The notes under the pieces were generated by a model, which saw only the letters and a program-made list of their open reading frames with translations, was not told the origin of the DNA and did not search any database. A DNA stretch of 64,000 nucleotides from Semisulcospira habei (lineage: Eukaryota > Mollusca > Gastropoda > Semisulcospiridae): positions 232,402,764-232,466,763 of the forward strand of contig BTPG01000004.1 of the NCBI GenBank assembly GCA_036245525.1. Direction: 5' to 3'. Each line of letters opens with the position of its first letter. The first letter of the stretch is position 1. Positions 1 to 11,599 of the stretch are shown here, piece by piece. The translations under genes were made by a program, and so were the position numbers.

Positions 1-53
1 AGTTGTAAGGCAGCACAAGAATAAAGTAAAACACCCATTACTCGAGTGATGCG

Positions 54-54
<1 letters not shown>

Positions 55-141
<87 letters not shown>

Positions 142-173
142 GCGCGCGCACGCACACATACACACACACACAT
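55..173. repeat. (CA)n/(CG)n microsatellite
   Basis: Perfect CA dinucleotides run from 55, switch to CG at about 127-149, then return to CA. Left-flanking sequence (GTAAGGCAGCACAAG ... GTGATGCGTTACA) recurs at about 184-234 and 524-580, each time leading into another CA run, so the whole 0-720 block is a threefold duplicated unit with a microsatellite core. The Thr-His ORFs through it are artefacts of the repeat. Confidence 0.95.
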
Positions 174-234
174 TCAGTCAGATGTAAGGCAGCACAAGGG
201 TAACGCATGGTGTCTGTTACTCAAGTGATGCGTT

Positions 235-290
235 ACAATCACGCACGCAAGCACACACACACACGCACACATACTCACACGTGCACATAC
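235..290. repeat. Imperfect CA-rich microsatellite
   Basis: Interrupted CA/CG/CATA dinucleotides following the second copy of the GTAAGGCAGCACAAG flank. The 290-440 stretch after it is A/T-rich and shows nothing recognisable. Confidence 0.85.
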
Positions 291-442
291 AATAGATTTA
301 AATAAACATAAAGATGATCATAGATTATTTTTTGAAAAAAATATTAACTCTAAGATTTAAACTAAAAACTGAAGGAGTAAAGTTAAAACTTTAAAAGTAA
401 ACTATTGAACACTAACCATCAACTGTAACTATTGAGGAATTG

Positions 443-443
<1 letters not shown>

Positions 444-513
<70 letters not shown>
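444..513. repeat. (CA)n microsatellite
   Basis: About 35 uninterrupted CA units. Confidence 0.95.
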
Positions 514-515
<2 letters not shown>

Positions 516-584
516 GAGTCAGATGTAAGGCAGCACAAGGATAACGCATGACGCCTATTACTCGAGTGATGCGTTACAATCACG

Positions 585-592
585 CGCGCACA

Positions 593-691
<99 letters not shown>

Positions 692-718
692 GCGGCACAC
701 ACACACACATACACACAA
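585..718. repeat. (CA)n microsatellite at a LINE 3' end
   Basis: About 60 CA units with few interruptions, following the third copy of the shared flank. Read on the minus strand this is (TG)n and lies about 120 bp beyond the stop of the LINE at 842-3411. It may be that element's simple-repeat 3' tail, or the site where it landed. Confidence 0.9.
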
Positions 719-841
719 CATTTGAGCGTGCAAATATGATGCAAATTGAATGTATGATAGCAGATCAAAGTAGCATGATACGGAATCAGAATTAATGATC
801 ATCTTTATGATACTATTAATAAAGTTTGTAGAGTACATCTA

Positions 842-3411
842 ATCTGTTCGATTATTTCTGAGTAAATATTGTAGTAGTTCGGCTTTGAAGGAACTCACAG
901 ACTGTGCTGATTTAATCTTTTGGGGAGTGCGTTCCACAGTATTGTACCCGAGTAAGAAAAAGACGTCTTGAATATGTCTATTCTGGGCTTTGGAACTACC
1001 AGGTCATTTTTACGTGTGTTGTAGGGTGTGCTACAAGTCTTGAAAAGATTAGATATGTAAGCTGGTGTTTTTCCTACTGTGGCCTTATATACCATTACTA
1101 ACTTATTAAAAACAAAGTGTTGACGGAGAGGGAGCATATGAAGTAAAGCAAGTTTTTCGTCGGTACTGCTTTGTTGTGGAATGTTTTTATCTAATATAAG
1201 TTTCGCTGCTCGCCTGTGGAGTGAGTTTAATCTTTTTAAATTTGCATCGCTACAGCCATCCCACACAGATGAGACATAATCAATATGCGATTTAATGTGT
1301 GCATTATAGAATAGTTGTCTTGTTTTTCTGTCAGTGAAATATTTTAGTTTAGCAAGAAGAAACAAATTTCTTGAGACCACCTTGCATATCTTATCTGTTG
1401 GGCTCTGCCAGCTGAGACAGTTATCAATGTGTGTGCCAAGTACTCGATGTTCTTTAACTTGCTGAATTTGTTCTGATCCCAGAAACAAGTTCAAAGGATG
1501 GGGATTGAGCTGATGTTTTTGTCTGGTGGCGACGAGCATGCACTTTGTTTTACCAGTGTTTGGAATCATGAAATTATCAGCACACCATTTTCATGTAACA
1601 TTTAAACCCTGCTGAAGGGTGAGGTTGACACTGAAAACATTTGCATCAGAAAAGTCTAATGTACCATCATCTGCAAAAAGGCTGCAGGTGACTCCAGTGG
1701 GAGAAATATGTAGAGGAAGATCATTTATAAAAAGAGAAAATAATAAGGGGCCGAGTATTGATCCCTGTGGCACACCATGACGAATAATACCCTCTGCAGA
1801 TTGTTTGCCATTTACAAGAACAAATTGAGTTCTATTCTCTAGGTATGACTGAAAAAACGCCACAGCGTTGCTACTAAGCCTATATGCTCTAAGTTTCTGT
1901 ATAAGTAGATTATGATTGACTAAGTCGAAAGCTTTGCTAAAATCTAAGAATACTGTCCCTGTCGTTTGCAGTTTGTTCATTGCATCGAGCCATCTATCAA
2001 TCAGATGAATCAGCGCTGTATAACAAGAATGGCGTTGTCGAAAGCCTGATTGCAAGGGGTGTAAAACTTGATGATTTTACAGGAACTGTTGTAAATGATG
2101 GTGAATATGTTTTTCTATTGGTTTCGACAAAGTCGAAAGTAAGGAAATGGGCCTAAAGTTATTTGGCTCAGAAAGATCTTTAGTTTTGGGCAAAGGAATG
2201 ACTTTTGCTTTCTTTAGGATGGACGGAAATGTTCCCTGTTGAATACAAAGATTGTAAATATACGTCAGAGAATCAATGACATATGGGAGAGCTAGTTTTA
2301 GTATTGCAGTACTAATGCCGTCATGACCAGTTGATCTCTTATTTTTTAGCTGAGATATCGTTTTACCAACGTCATAAACCATTATAACAGGAATGTTGAA
2401 AATACTTGACTTGAGCTTTTCCGCACAGAATTTATCAAGTACGTCTGATATCTGTGACATGTTTGGACAACTTTGTAATAGGACATCAACAGCAGATAGG
2501 AAATGTGTATTAAATGTATCTGCTGAAACACTGGTGCATGCCGGTTTTTGTTTAGATTTTGCAAATGTGTTCAGGATGCGCCACACTGTAACTGTGTCCT
2601 TTTTCTCATCAATGATCCTTTTAAAGTGACACTTTTGGGCTTCACGAACAAGATATTTTACCTTATTTCGCTGTTTACAATAGGCATCAAATTCCTTGTG
2701 TTTTTTAAGTTTATTACGAAGTGACATAGCATCCTTGATATCTTTATTTAACCACAAGGGAGGCTGTGCACTTTTTACACGTTTTTCTCGGTATGGTGCA
2801 TGTTTATCCAGTACACTTAGAAAAAGCTCATACCATTCTGCAAGCGCAGAATTGGGATCCGTGTAATTATAAACGTGACTGAAACATACTTGACAGAGAT
2901 CCGATAGGAAAACATCTTTGTTAAAGTGTTTATAAGATCTGAATTTAATAGTGATGTGTTGGTGATTTTGGGGGCGTCTGTCACCTTTCAGAGCCCAGCT
3001 ACAACAGACGGGGTAATGGTCACTAATAGCAACCTCGGGCACCTGCACCCCTAGTACTCTAGTCTTGTTGTTTGTGTAAATATGGTCGATCAATGTTGAG
3101 GAATTGGCAGTTACTCTTGTTGCTTTAGTGATCCCCCAAGCAGGATTGGAAGAAAACAAATTGATGTTAAAGTCGCCTAAGATTAATAGATCAGAAGTAC
3201 ATTTGGTTGCATTGTCCATCATTTCCGTAAATGTGTCATACCATTCAAAAGTGACTGAGGGATTTCGATAAACAAAGCAGATTAATAATGGGGTGGCTTT
3301 GCTTGCTTTTAGTTCAATCCAAACACTTTCCACTAGGTCTGATTCTAGATGTGTCCTTCTTCGAGCGCAATCCCTAATTGAATTGTTTAAATACACGGAG
3401 ACATTAAACAT
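842..3411 (-). pseudogene. Broken non-LTR retrotransposon ORF2 (endonuclease + reverse transcriptase)
   Basis: One reading frame on the minus strand carries, in order, the C-terminal half of an apurinic-type endonuclease (GDFN near 3185, SDHYPV near 3020), a connector, then reverse transcriptase (FLDFSKAFDLVNH near 1930, GVPQGSILGPLLFSLFIND near 1740, FADD near 1670) and the LINE C-terminal region (HIDYVSSVWDG near 1270). Two in-frame stops interrupt it: TAA at 2077-2079 and TGA at 1591-1593. A frameshift near 900 moves the last ~18 codons, ending in TAG near 842, into another frame. The first ~80-100 residues of the endonuclease are missing, so the copy is 5' truncated near 3411. The family resembles CR1/Jockey-group LINEs; the clade is not assigned. 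It is not functional. Confidence 0.88.
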
Positions 3412-3444
3412 GAAGAGACATTAAACAAAATTCCTTCATTCATT

Positions 3445-3828
3445 CTTGATTGATTGTACATTGCTTAACGTCCCGACAGCAACAAGGCTTTCTCAGGACG
3501 TGCCTGCACTGCTTGTGAAAAAAAATAAACTAAACAGAACATTGAATGTATGTCGCCAGCCGGTCAAACACATTAAATAAACCTAACACATGGGGCCTAA
3601 ATAAAGCCAAGACCATTTAGCAACACACATCCAATATCAAGAGCTACAGGCAGTGCAGACAGTAGGGAGAGTTTTAAAAAGGCAAATACAGGTGAATGGA
3701 CAAAGGGTAGACAGAAACACATGCCCCAGAATAGAGAAAACCCACCCTGTGGGGCTGACCAGGGTGACCCTGGGAACTAAAAAATACCTAACCCCACCCA
3801 AGTCCCCCAGGGCAGACCCGGGTGGGGG
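3445..3828 (-). mobile_element. Short dispersed repeat (SINE-like), copy A, near full length
   Basis: On the minus strand it begins CCCCACCCGGGTCTGCC near 3828 and ends with GGGACGTTAAGCAATGTACA then ATCAATCAA at 3446-3475, a tail style typical of molluscan short interspersed elements (family knowledge). Further copies lie at 27811-28072 (minus), 28257-28338, 29349-29475 and 32815-33062 (plus). I see no convincing tRNA-like A/B boxes, so SINE is inference. A CA/CG-rich stretch (3855-3920) follows. Confidence 0.75.
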
Positions 3829-4026
3829 CTTCATTCATTCGGTCATACAGACGAAAAACAGAAAGTACACACAACGCACGCACACACATACACGCTCGCG
3901 CGCACACATAGACACGCGCTAATGATAACTTGACCTATATACGAAGCAAATCATTTGGATCATAGTGAAAATTCACTTCAGACAGCAAAAATTATTTGGA
4001 TTATAATAGAAACATGAATTATCTAA

Positions 4027-5270
4027 TTAGGCGATTATTATTAGTATGGACAAACCATACGGCAGCAAGCACTGATTATACGATAAGCACATGTTTGATA
4101 CGGATACTTGTGGTAGATTATGTATCAGCAGACAAGTACTTGTATAGGTATTCCTTGAAAGAGCGTGTGTTATACATGTAGGCAGTTTGTTCCAGAAAGA
4201 TGCGCCTGAGAAAGATACACTGGTTTTAAATAGGTCTATCCTGGGGCGAGGTGTAATAAAGTTTCGTCTTGAAGTAGAATAACCTGAACTTGCCTTGGTA
4301 AAGAGCTTACAAAGATATTCTGGGTGAATCTCATTCCAGATTTTATACATAACCACATCCTTTTTTAAGAAGTGATGCTTGCTAAGAGGTAGCATTTTCA
4401 GTTTTTCAAGTCTTTCGTCAGTTGTCAGGGCTGAATCAGGCAGGATTTTTGTTTCGCTGCTCTCCGATGCAGGGACTGAGTTAAGCCTCTTCAAGTGTAT
4501 GTCACCGCTGCCATCCCATATCGTGGACGCATAATCGATGTGGGATTTGACATGTGCATTGTAAAATAACTTGCGGGCATCAACATCATAAAGTCCTTCA
4601 ACTTTGAAAGCATAAAAACATTTCTGGCAACAGTTTTACATACAGCATGTATGTGCGATTGCCACTTCATACGGTCATCAACAATTACACCAAGTAATCG
4701 GTGTTCCGTGACCTGAGTCTCTCTTGGCTTGACTTCGCGAACGAAGATTTTATAGGAGTTGCCCACGACGTCTGCAGGCTTGTTCGTGGTTGCGGAGGCC
4801 AATCCGGGACAGGCAGGTTCGACCGCAGTGGCTGCAGGGGAAGGTATGGCCAGGGTTCTGAGCTGCGGCATCTCTGTTTTTTCTCCTGAGCCGCTTGTCC
4901 TTAAGGCTAGCTCTGTGAGAGTCCTCAAAGGAGACAGCTGCCTTGTAAATGGTGGAGCGCCAGGTGTCACGGTCCGCAGCAAGCGAAGACCACTGGTGGT
5001 GGTCGATTTGGCAGGCACTAAGTGACTTCTTGAGACAGTCTTTGTATCTCTTCTTTCGATGTCGTTATGGATAGTCAGGCTGAGTGTAAGTGGCTTGAGC
5101 TGGTGCTTCTGACGGGTTGCTATCGTCATGCATTCCGTTTTGGAAGGATTTAAAATCATTTCATTGTTTGCGCACCAAGTGGAAATTTCGCACAAGCCCT
5201 GCTGCAAACGGCCATTTAAAGAGACAAACAGTCTTGTCCGGGGTGTGAACTGTGGCGTCATCAGCGAATA
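4027..5270 (-). pseudogene. Broken non-LTR retrotransposon RT C-terminal region with nested insertion
   Basis: Minus-strand frames encode the region downstream of the RT catalytic motif: WCANNEMILNPSKTECMTIA near 5160, then, after a foreign insert (4718-5062), VTEHRLLGVIVDDRMKWQSH near 4690, ARNVFMLSKLKDF near 4610 and, in a shifted frame, KIWNEIHPEYLCKLF near 4330 and PRIDLFKTSVSFSGASFW near 4230. It is related to, but diverged from, the LINE at 842-3411 (shared ATRQKHQLKP motif). Frameshift near 4492, no catalytic RT core, insertion in the middle: dead fragment. Confidence 0.82.
4718..5062 (-). mobile_element. Nested 5'-truncated LINE 3' end (C2H2-tailed RT family)
   Basis: This ~340-bp block is the last ~100 codons plus tail of the LINE at 12240-13475 and 44162-45499. 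It includes the region coding for a C-terminal C2H2-like finger. It ends in a short (GA)n tail at 4718-4727 and is truncated near the codons for KRYKD. It splits the RT frame of the surrounding LINE, so it is the younger insertion. ORFs on its plus strand (4701-5025) are antisense shadows. Confidence 0.85.
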
Positions 5271-5412
5271 AACATGCTTCTTTAGCACTGCAATACCGTT
5301 CCTGTTAGCCATAAGCTGAAGTTGCTGTGTACCCTGTATGATGGTCAAAACATGCTTCTTTAGCACTGCAATACATTTCCTGTTAGCCATAAGCTGAGGT
5401 TGCTGTGTACAG
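5271..5412 (+). repeat. Two-copy tandem duplication, ~78 bp
   Basis: The segment starting AACATGCTTCTTTAGCACTG at 5271 repeats from about 5349 with a few substitutions, both running to ...GTTGCTGTGTAC. No function seen. Confidence 0.85.
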
Positions 5413-5450
5413 CACTGTGTACCGGGACCTGCTACCAATTGCTAGTTGAC

Positions 5451-5912
5451 GGCCTCGGTACACAGTGCCGTTTCCGTACTGTACAGTCTCTTAGCCATAG
5501 TCAGTCCCAGGCATCCCCTAATATTTCAATCCCCTCAAAAACACTACTGCCCACCAGCTGCACATTTGCCATGCACAAAATAACAATAAAAACAGCACAT
5601 TGACAGTCTCATTTCTTGGCTATGAACCCGATTCCTTACCAACCCCAGACCCAAGCACAGCTAAAATCAGCGTGCCCCTCAAATCACTACGTCAACGGCA
5701 ACTCAACATAGGCCCACAATTGTCCACTGGATAAGCTCAGGATGGTATGAATCAAAGCACCAAACATGTCTCCTCTCATGTAACCAGAAATTTCCAGCAA
5801 ATTCTAACATTCAGCCCTACTACAACATTTCAAACAAGGCAAAAATTCTTTTTAAAAACACCGGTCCTTGCACTGCCTGAACTGGCCAAATTTGACTATG
5901 TAATGTGACCTG
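5451..5912 (+). repeat. 462-bp direct duplication, copy 1
   Basis: Bases 5451-5912 match 7507-7968 over exactly 462 bp with about five substitutions and no indel noticed. The junctions are abrupt on both sides. No coding potential beyond a 60-codon frame present in both copies. No terminal inverted repeat was recognised. Confidence 0.93.
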
Positions 5913-7070
5913 TAAAGGAACTGTCCCACCTGAACACCATTCAATCTGCCATCAGTGCAACCCTTAGACACTAGCTAAGTCAAGCCCAAAGTGACACCAT
6001 TGAATGTTGCTGCATCTTTAAGTTATGGCCCATTATGTGAAGCGCGCTGTTGTGGCGTTCAATATGCTGTTAATGTTTTGGATCATGCATATCTGATGCC
6101 ATGAAAAACAGACTAGATACGGTCAGAATGCCTCCAAAATTGGCATGTACATCAAGTAATATATCTGATCTTCAGAAATGTTGCATTTGAGACACAGGCA
6201 CCTGCAAGTCTTTTTTTTTCATATTTTTCCACTACCCACCCCCCTACTTTGTCTGTTTTTTCCATGTTTACAAACACATGCAATACAGTCAAACTGACTT
6301 CTGGTGGGCTGGACAACTAAAAAAGCTTACCATGACACTGACATTGATGAAAAATGAGCTTTCAGATCCAAGGCCATTTCCTTGTGTATCTCAGGGCAGC
6401 CAAAAGGACAATGCCCTGGCATCCTCATTGCCCTATTGTCTGGTGCCAACAAGCAGGAAGAGACCAGTAACCAGCTACCATGCCCTATATACTGCTGGCA
6501 ATCTTTTCTACAGGCAAAGGGGTCATGAAACAGCTGTGCAATTTAAACATTAAGTCTACTGAACTAACCCGCAGGCAAAAGACTACACAAAATAGCCAAA
6601 ACTATGCTACGCGGGACACACCGCATACCTAAACAAGTGTCTGGAGTGCTTATTTAGGAGATAGCAGGGAAAAATGGTTATGTACAGTTCATTTTTATAT
6701 AAAACACACCTGTCAGAGTCTCAAAAGGCCTAAACTCATGTTGCAAATGCAGCAGGCATGTGTGTGCCAAACCTGTGAACACTCCTGTAAAAGCCTGTAC
6801 TGGTGGCCGCAGCTGCTGGTCCCATAACAATGCACTCAAATGAGCTTTACACAGAGTAAAAATGCTTGTGTTTGGCTCAGAATAGACACCAGAGACATCC
6901 TTAATGACAATTACAGCATAATGACACCTCAGACGCAGCCAGTGTAGCTGGATCATGCAAAATAACACATCTGCATGTCACACTATTTTTCACTCTGAGG
7001 TCAGCTGTCTAATAAAATGAACATGCTGACACTGTTTCATTGTAGTTTTGATATTAACCTTTGACCTTAA
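5913..7070. other. No recognised feature
   Basis: A 91-codon ORF (6278-6553) and a 96-codon ORF (6678-6968, minus) show no motif I recognise and are within chance length. The stretch separates the two copies of the 462-bp duplication. Confidence 0.6.
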
Positions 7071-7071
7071 G

Positions 7072-7130
7072 CCCCCCCCCCCCACCCCCCCCCCCCCCCC
7101 CCACCCCACCCCACTTCACCCCACAACTTC
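7072..7130 (+). repeat. Poly-C / CCCCA low-complexity tract
   Basis: About 32 C with two A interruptions, followed by CCCCA-type repeats. The minus strand is a G-tract. Downstream (7198-7230) are four AAGGTC-type motifs in a row. Confidence 0.95.
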
Positions 7131-7506
7131 AATAACCGAAAAGTGCCTCTTTTGTTTACGCATTTATAAAACTAAACGCCCTAAACCCCACCCCTTTCAA
7201 GGTCAAGGTCACAGCTCAAGGTCGAAGGTCAGACTCATGACTACTTGTAAACTCATGACTACTTGTAAGACAAAAAAATAAATCAACAAACACACTAACC
7301 ATAGCTCACAGTGCAGGTAAACAGGGTGTTGCAACGCAAAATATGCAAAAACGCCTATAAAACTGCAATCGCAGCGATTTTTTGGCAAAATTTGAAATTT
7401 TTCATGATTTTCTCAGTTTTCCAACTGCAAAAGTCCAAACTGAATGATATGGTTACATTAAACCAGTTTCTGATCTATGTCACATATGGCATGTGGTGCC
7501 CTGACA

Positions 7507-7968
7507 GGCCTCGGTACACAGTGCCGTTTCCGTACTGTACAGTCTCTTAGCCATAGTCAGTCCCAGGCATCCCCTAATATTTCAATCCCCTCAAAAACAC
7601 TACTGCCCACAAGCTGCACATTTGCCATGCACAAAATAACAATAAAAACAGCACATTAACAGTCTCATTTTTTGGCTATGAACCCGATTCCTTACCAACC
7701 CCACACCCAAGCACAGCTGAAATCAGCGTGCCCCTCAAATCACTACGTCAACGGCAACTCAACATAGGCCCACAATTGTCCACTGGATAAGCTCAGGATG
7801 GTATGAATCAAAGCACCAAACATGTCTCCTCTCATGTAACCAGAAATTTCCAGCAAATTCTAACATTCAGCCCTACTACAACATTTCAAACAAGGCAAAA
7901 ATTCTTTTTAAAAACACCGGTCCTTGCACTGCCTGAACTGGCCAAATTTGACTATGTAATGTGACCTG
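7507..7968 (+). repeat. 462-bp direct duplication, copy 2
   Basis: About 99% identical to 5451-5912, same orientation, 2,056 bp apart. The flanks are unrelated (for example ...GTGACCTGtaaagg in copy 1 versus ...GTGACCTGacctt here). Confidence 0.93.
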
Positions 7969-8885
7969 ACCTTACCTGGGGCGAGTTCATGTTGGGCGAG
8001 TTGACCGTCAGCCAACTGGGTAATGTCCCTTCATTAGAAGTTTTCTCAACAATGGCGTCTGGTCTTGGGTCACACAAAATTATGAAGTTATATGGATATA
8101 TCAGTGACTGCATGTAAGTTGTAGTACAAATAGAAATCTTACTGAATTATCACTAACACATTTCATCTTTATACACCTTGATCTTAGGTCTTCCCTTTGT
8201 TGACTGTGTACATCGTGGTGGTACATCAGCATCATCAAAATGCCTTTAACTTGGGGATGGTTTTTAGGCTTCAGTTTGTGTACACGTGTATGTGTGTGCA
8301 TAGCTTAAACTCGTATAAAGGTAGTGTGTGATTGTATACATGTGTATAGCGTAGTATAACTTTTGTAACACACTTAAAGTTAGAACCGATTCTGGGGATT
8401 TGGTGCGGTATAAATACACATTATTATTTATATTACTATTATTATTAACTGTAAGCAAAATATCAAGTGAGAATAAGAAAAAAATTAGTAAAATGCCGAT
8501 CAACCGGTTTTTGTGGAAAGACCATTTTTTCGTCAATGTGTAGTCTATTAAAACTTCCCCAAAACTACCTAGAGAAAATATCCTAAAATTTCTAGCTTGT
8601 CTGCCCACAAACATGAGCGTCAGTCACTGTCACACAGACACACACACACACACTGCGCTTGGTGCCAAAAGTACATTCTCCCCATTAGGTGTGCTTAGCT
8701 AGACGTGATGTAATTTGTGTCTTGTTACTTCATTGCCATAACTTGGGGTCCGCCCACCCTGATGTAGTATGAAAACGCTCCGACCAGCCCCATTTCAAAG
8801 TCTACTGCATTTTCAATATGGAGACAAATATTGACAGACATCCTTCACAGAGAAATCTGGATAAAACAGAAGCATCCCTTCATTT
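7969..8885. other. No gene recognised; short CA tract
   Basis: Contains A/T-rich sequence and a short CACACA run at 8638-8652. Minus-strand ORFs of 66 and 116 codons (8101-8614) have no recognisable motif. Confidence 0.55.
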
Positions 8886-8887
8886 AG

Positions 8888-8977
8888 CTCTTTGGGTGTC
8901 GGTAGCCGTGTTAGTCGCAATGATTCCTGCAGGACTAAAACATCGCGACTAAAGCCGCTGCTGACACCCAAAGGGTT
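8888..8977 (+). repeat. Imperfect palindromic repeat, single copy
   Basis: CTTTGGGTGTC near 8890 is mirrored by GACACCCAAAG near 8971, and TTAGTCGCAATG by CATCGCGACTAA nearer the centre, giving a hairpin of about 85 bp. Four further copies of the same unit lie at 30815-31245. Confidence 0.8.
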
Positions 8978-9097
8978 AGGAACACAGAGGCCAGTGAAAT
9001 GTTCACATCTGTGATAAAGTTTTTGAGGTTATGTGACGACACCAACCTCACCCCACCACACCCAACTGCTTTGTAATCTTGTTGGTTGCATTCAGTA

Positions 9098-9290
9098 CTG
9101 ATATACTTATCCTGGTTGTGTTTACGGACTGTAGAGTGGCTTGGATGGATGGTTTTGTTGTGTTTACAGACTTTAGAGTGGCTGGGATGGATGGTTTTGT
9201 TGTGCTGTCTGTACTGATGTACTTATCCTGGTTGTGTTTACGGACTGTAGAGTGGCTGGGATGGATGGTTTTGTTGTGCTGACTGTCCTG
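9098..9290 (+). repeat. Minisatellite, nested units
   Basis: Units containing TTTACGGACTGTAGAGTGGC then GGGATGGATGGTTTTGTTGTG occur three times, two of them preceded by GTACTGAT-TACTTATCCTGG. The 67-codon ORF through it is a by-product. Confidence 0.85.
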
Positions 9291-9417
9291 ATGACAGACA
9301 ATTTAAAATCCTAGTGGAAAGCCTGTTGTAATAGAATGATAAAAGCAAGTCGTCGCCAGCGACCTGTGATGAACCTCTCCCCCACTTTCCCCTCTGTAAC
9401 TACAGAAGGATGACCAG

Positions 9418-9728
9418 GTATGCAGTATCAGTATTTTCTGGTGTTAACATTTAACAAGTCTTCACAACACAGCTCTTAAGATGGTATAAGAGATTCATAC
9501 AATGTATGCAGTATCAGTATTGTCTGGTGTTAACATTGTACACGTCTTCATAACACAGCTCTAAGATGGTATAAGAGATTCATACAATGTATGCAGTATC
9601 AGTATTGTCTGGTGTTAACATTTAACACGTCTTCACAACACAGCTCTAAGATGGTATAAGAGATTCATACAATGTATGCAGTATCAGTATTGTCTGGTGT
9701 TAACATTTAACACGTCTTCACAACAGAA
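9418..9728 (+). repeat. ~86-bp tandem repeat, ~3.6 copies
   Basis: Unit beginning TATGCAGTATCAGTATTGTC and containing CACAGCTCTAAGATGGTATA recurs at about 9419, 9503, 9589 and 9675 with small indels. Confidence 0.92.
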
Positions 9729-9736
9729 TCTTTAAG

Positions 9737-10066
9737 TTAACCTCATAACCCCACCACCGCATTTCCAGACTGTTGCAGGTGTTGTCAGTGACTATGTACC
9801 AGTTGTAGTAGATGGATTGATCATGATCATTTCCAGACTTTTGGTGTTGTCAGTGACTATGTACCAGTTGTAGTGGATGGATTGATCATGATCATGTCCA
9901 AACGTTTGGAGGTGTTGTCAGTGACTATTACCAGTTGTAGTAGATGAATTGATTATGATAATTCAAGGGTAGTGCCAGATGAGCTTGGTGCTGGCAGTGG
10001 CACTACCCTTGAATTATCCTGATCCATTCGTCGCCTGCTGTAGGGTCCTGGGGCTAAATGAGTTAA
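9737..10066 (+). mobile_element. TTAAC-terminal palindromic element, copy with internal triplication
   Basis: Starts TTAACCTCATAACCCC and ends GGGGCTAAATGAGTTAA, imperfect terminal inverted repeats like those of the elements at 34364, 51254, 54733 and 59175. The centre (9958-10018) is a partial palindrome: ATAATTCAAGGGTAGTGCCA with its reverse complement. The left flank, about 65 bp containing GTCAGTGACTATGTACCAG and GATTGATCATGATCA, is present three times in tandem (9768-9955). No coding capacity: a MITE-like or fold-back element. Confidence 0.78.
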
Positions 10067-10072
10067 ACTGTT

Positions 10073-11250
10073 GAAACTTGAAACTTACTGAAACTGTTGA
10101 CAACAGGGGGAGCTGGGTAGCTCGAGGGTAGAGTGTTGTAACTTACTGAAACTGTTGACAACAGGGGGAGCTGGGTAGCTCGAGGGTAGAGTGTTGAAAC
10201 TTACTGAAACTGTTGACAACAATCTGGGGGGGGGGGGGGGGGGGGGGCTGGTGGTAGAGTGTTGAAACTTACTGAAACTGTTGACAACAGGGGGAGCTGG
10301 GTAGCTCGAGGGTAGAGTGTTGAAACTTACTGAAACTGTTGACAACAGGGGGAGCTGGGTAGCTCGAGGGTAGAGTGTTGTAACTTACTGAAACTGTTGA
10401 CAACAGGGGGAGCTGGGTAGCTCGAGGGTAGAGTGTTGAAACTTACTGAAACTGTTGACAACAATCTGGGGGGGGGGGGGGGGGGGGGCTGGTGGTAGAG
10501 TGTTGAAACTTACTGAAACTGTTGACAACAGGGGGAGCTGGGTAGCTCGAGGGTAGAGTGTTGAAACTTACTGAAACTGTTGACAACAGGGGGAGCTGGG
10601 TAGCTCGAGGGTAGAGTGTTGAAACTTACTGAAACTGTTGACAACAGGGGGAGCTGGGTAGCTCGAGGGTAGAGTGTTGAAACTTACTGAAACTGTTGAC
10701 AACAGGGGGAGCTGGGTAGCTCGAGGGTAGAGTGTTGAAACTTACTGAAACTGTTGACAACAATCTGGGGGGGGGGGGGGGGGGGGCTGGTGGTAGAGTG
10801 TTGAAACTTACTGAAACTGTTGACAACAGGGGGAGCTGGGTAGCTCGAGGGTAGAGTGTTGAAACTTACTGAAACTGTTGACAACAGGGGGAGCTGGGTA
10901 GCTCGAGGGTAGAGTGTTGAAACTTACTGAAACTGTTGACAACAATCTGGGGGGGGGGGGGGGGGGGGGGGCTGGTGGTAGAGTGTTGAAACTTACTGAA
11001 ACTGTTGACAACAATCTGGGGGGGGGGGGGGGGGGGCTGGGTGGTAGAGTGTTGAAACTTACTGAAACTGTTGACAACAATCTGGGGGGGGGGGGGGGGG
11101 GGGGGCTGGTGGTAGAGTGTTGAAACTTACTGAAACTGTTGACAACAATCTGGGGGGGGGGGGGGGGGCTGGGTGGTAGAGTGTTGAAACTTACTGAAAC
11201 TGTTGACAACAATCTGGGGGGGGGGGGGGGGGGGCGCTGGTGGTAGAGTG
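10073..11250 (+). repeat. ~58-bp minisatellite with long G-tract variants
   Basis: About 19 units share GAAACTTACTGAAACTGTTG followed by ACAACA. In 11 units this leads to GGGGGAGCTGGGTAGCTCGA. In eight the middle is replaced by ATCT and a run of roughly 17-24 G. The two variants are interspersed. The proline-rich ORFs on the minus strand are translations of the tract, not proteins. Confidence 0.95.
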
Positions 11251-11599
11251 TGCTCCTCTTATCCTTGATCATTGATGTTGCGGGCTTGTATCCGGCTGGC
11301 GTGAAATTTGTTCAGACCCTATTGGGTGCCCTGTTTTATTTTAATCACCTTTATGGTGGGCAAAAGACATTTTAAGCCCAAAACGTGTAATTGTGTGTGT
11401 GTGTGTTTACAACAGATGATTGTGGTATTATATGTATTATGTATCATGATGGAACTGTGTGACTTCATTACACTAGAGGCAGCTGGGGGCTAAAGTTCAA
11501 AGGTCATTTGAAACTGGGGATGTGATCCGACTGCGCTTGTCATTTTGTACTGGAGGGTTCATATGAAACTAGGTCGCATAAAGCTCTTGTATTTATTTC

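Noticed and set aside
3445..3828. tRNA gene or tRNA-derived SINE head
   Set aside because: No cloverleaf or clear A/B boxes could be recognised.
6278..6553. 91-residue ORF as a gene
   Set aside because: No motif, splice or start support; chance length in this sequence.
10914..11272. Glycine- or proline-rich proteins
   Set aside because: Translation of G-tracts in the minisatellite.
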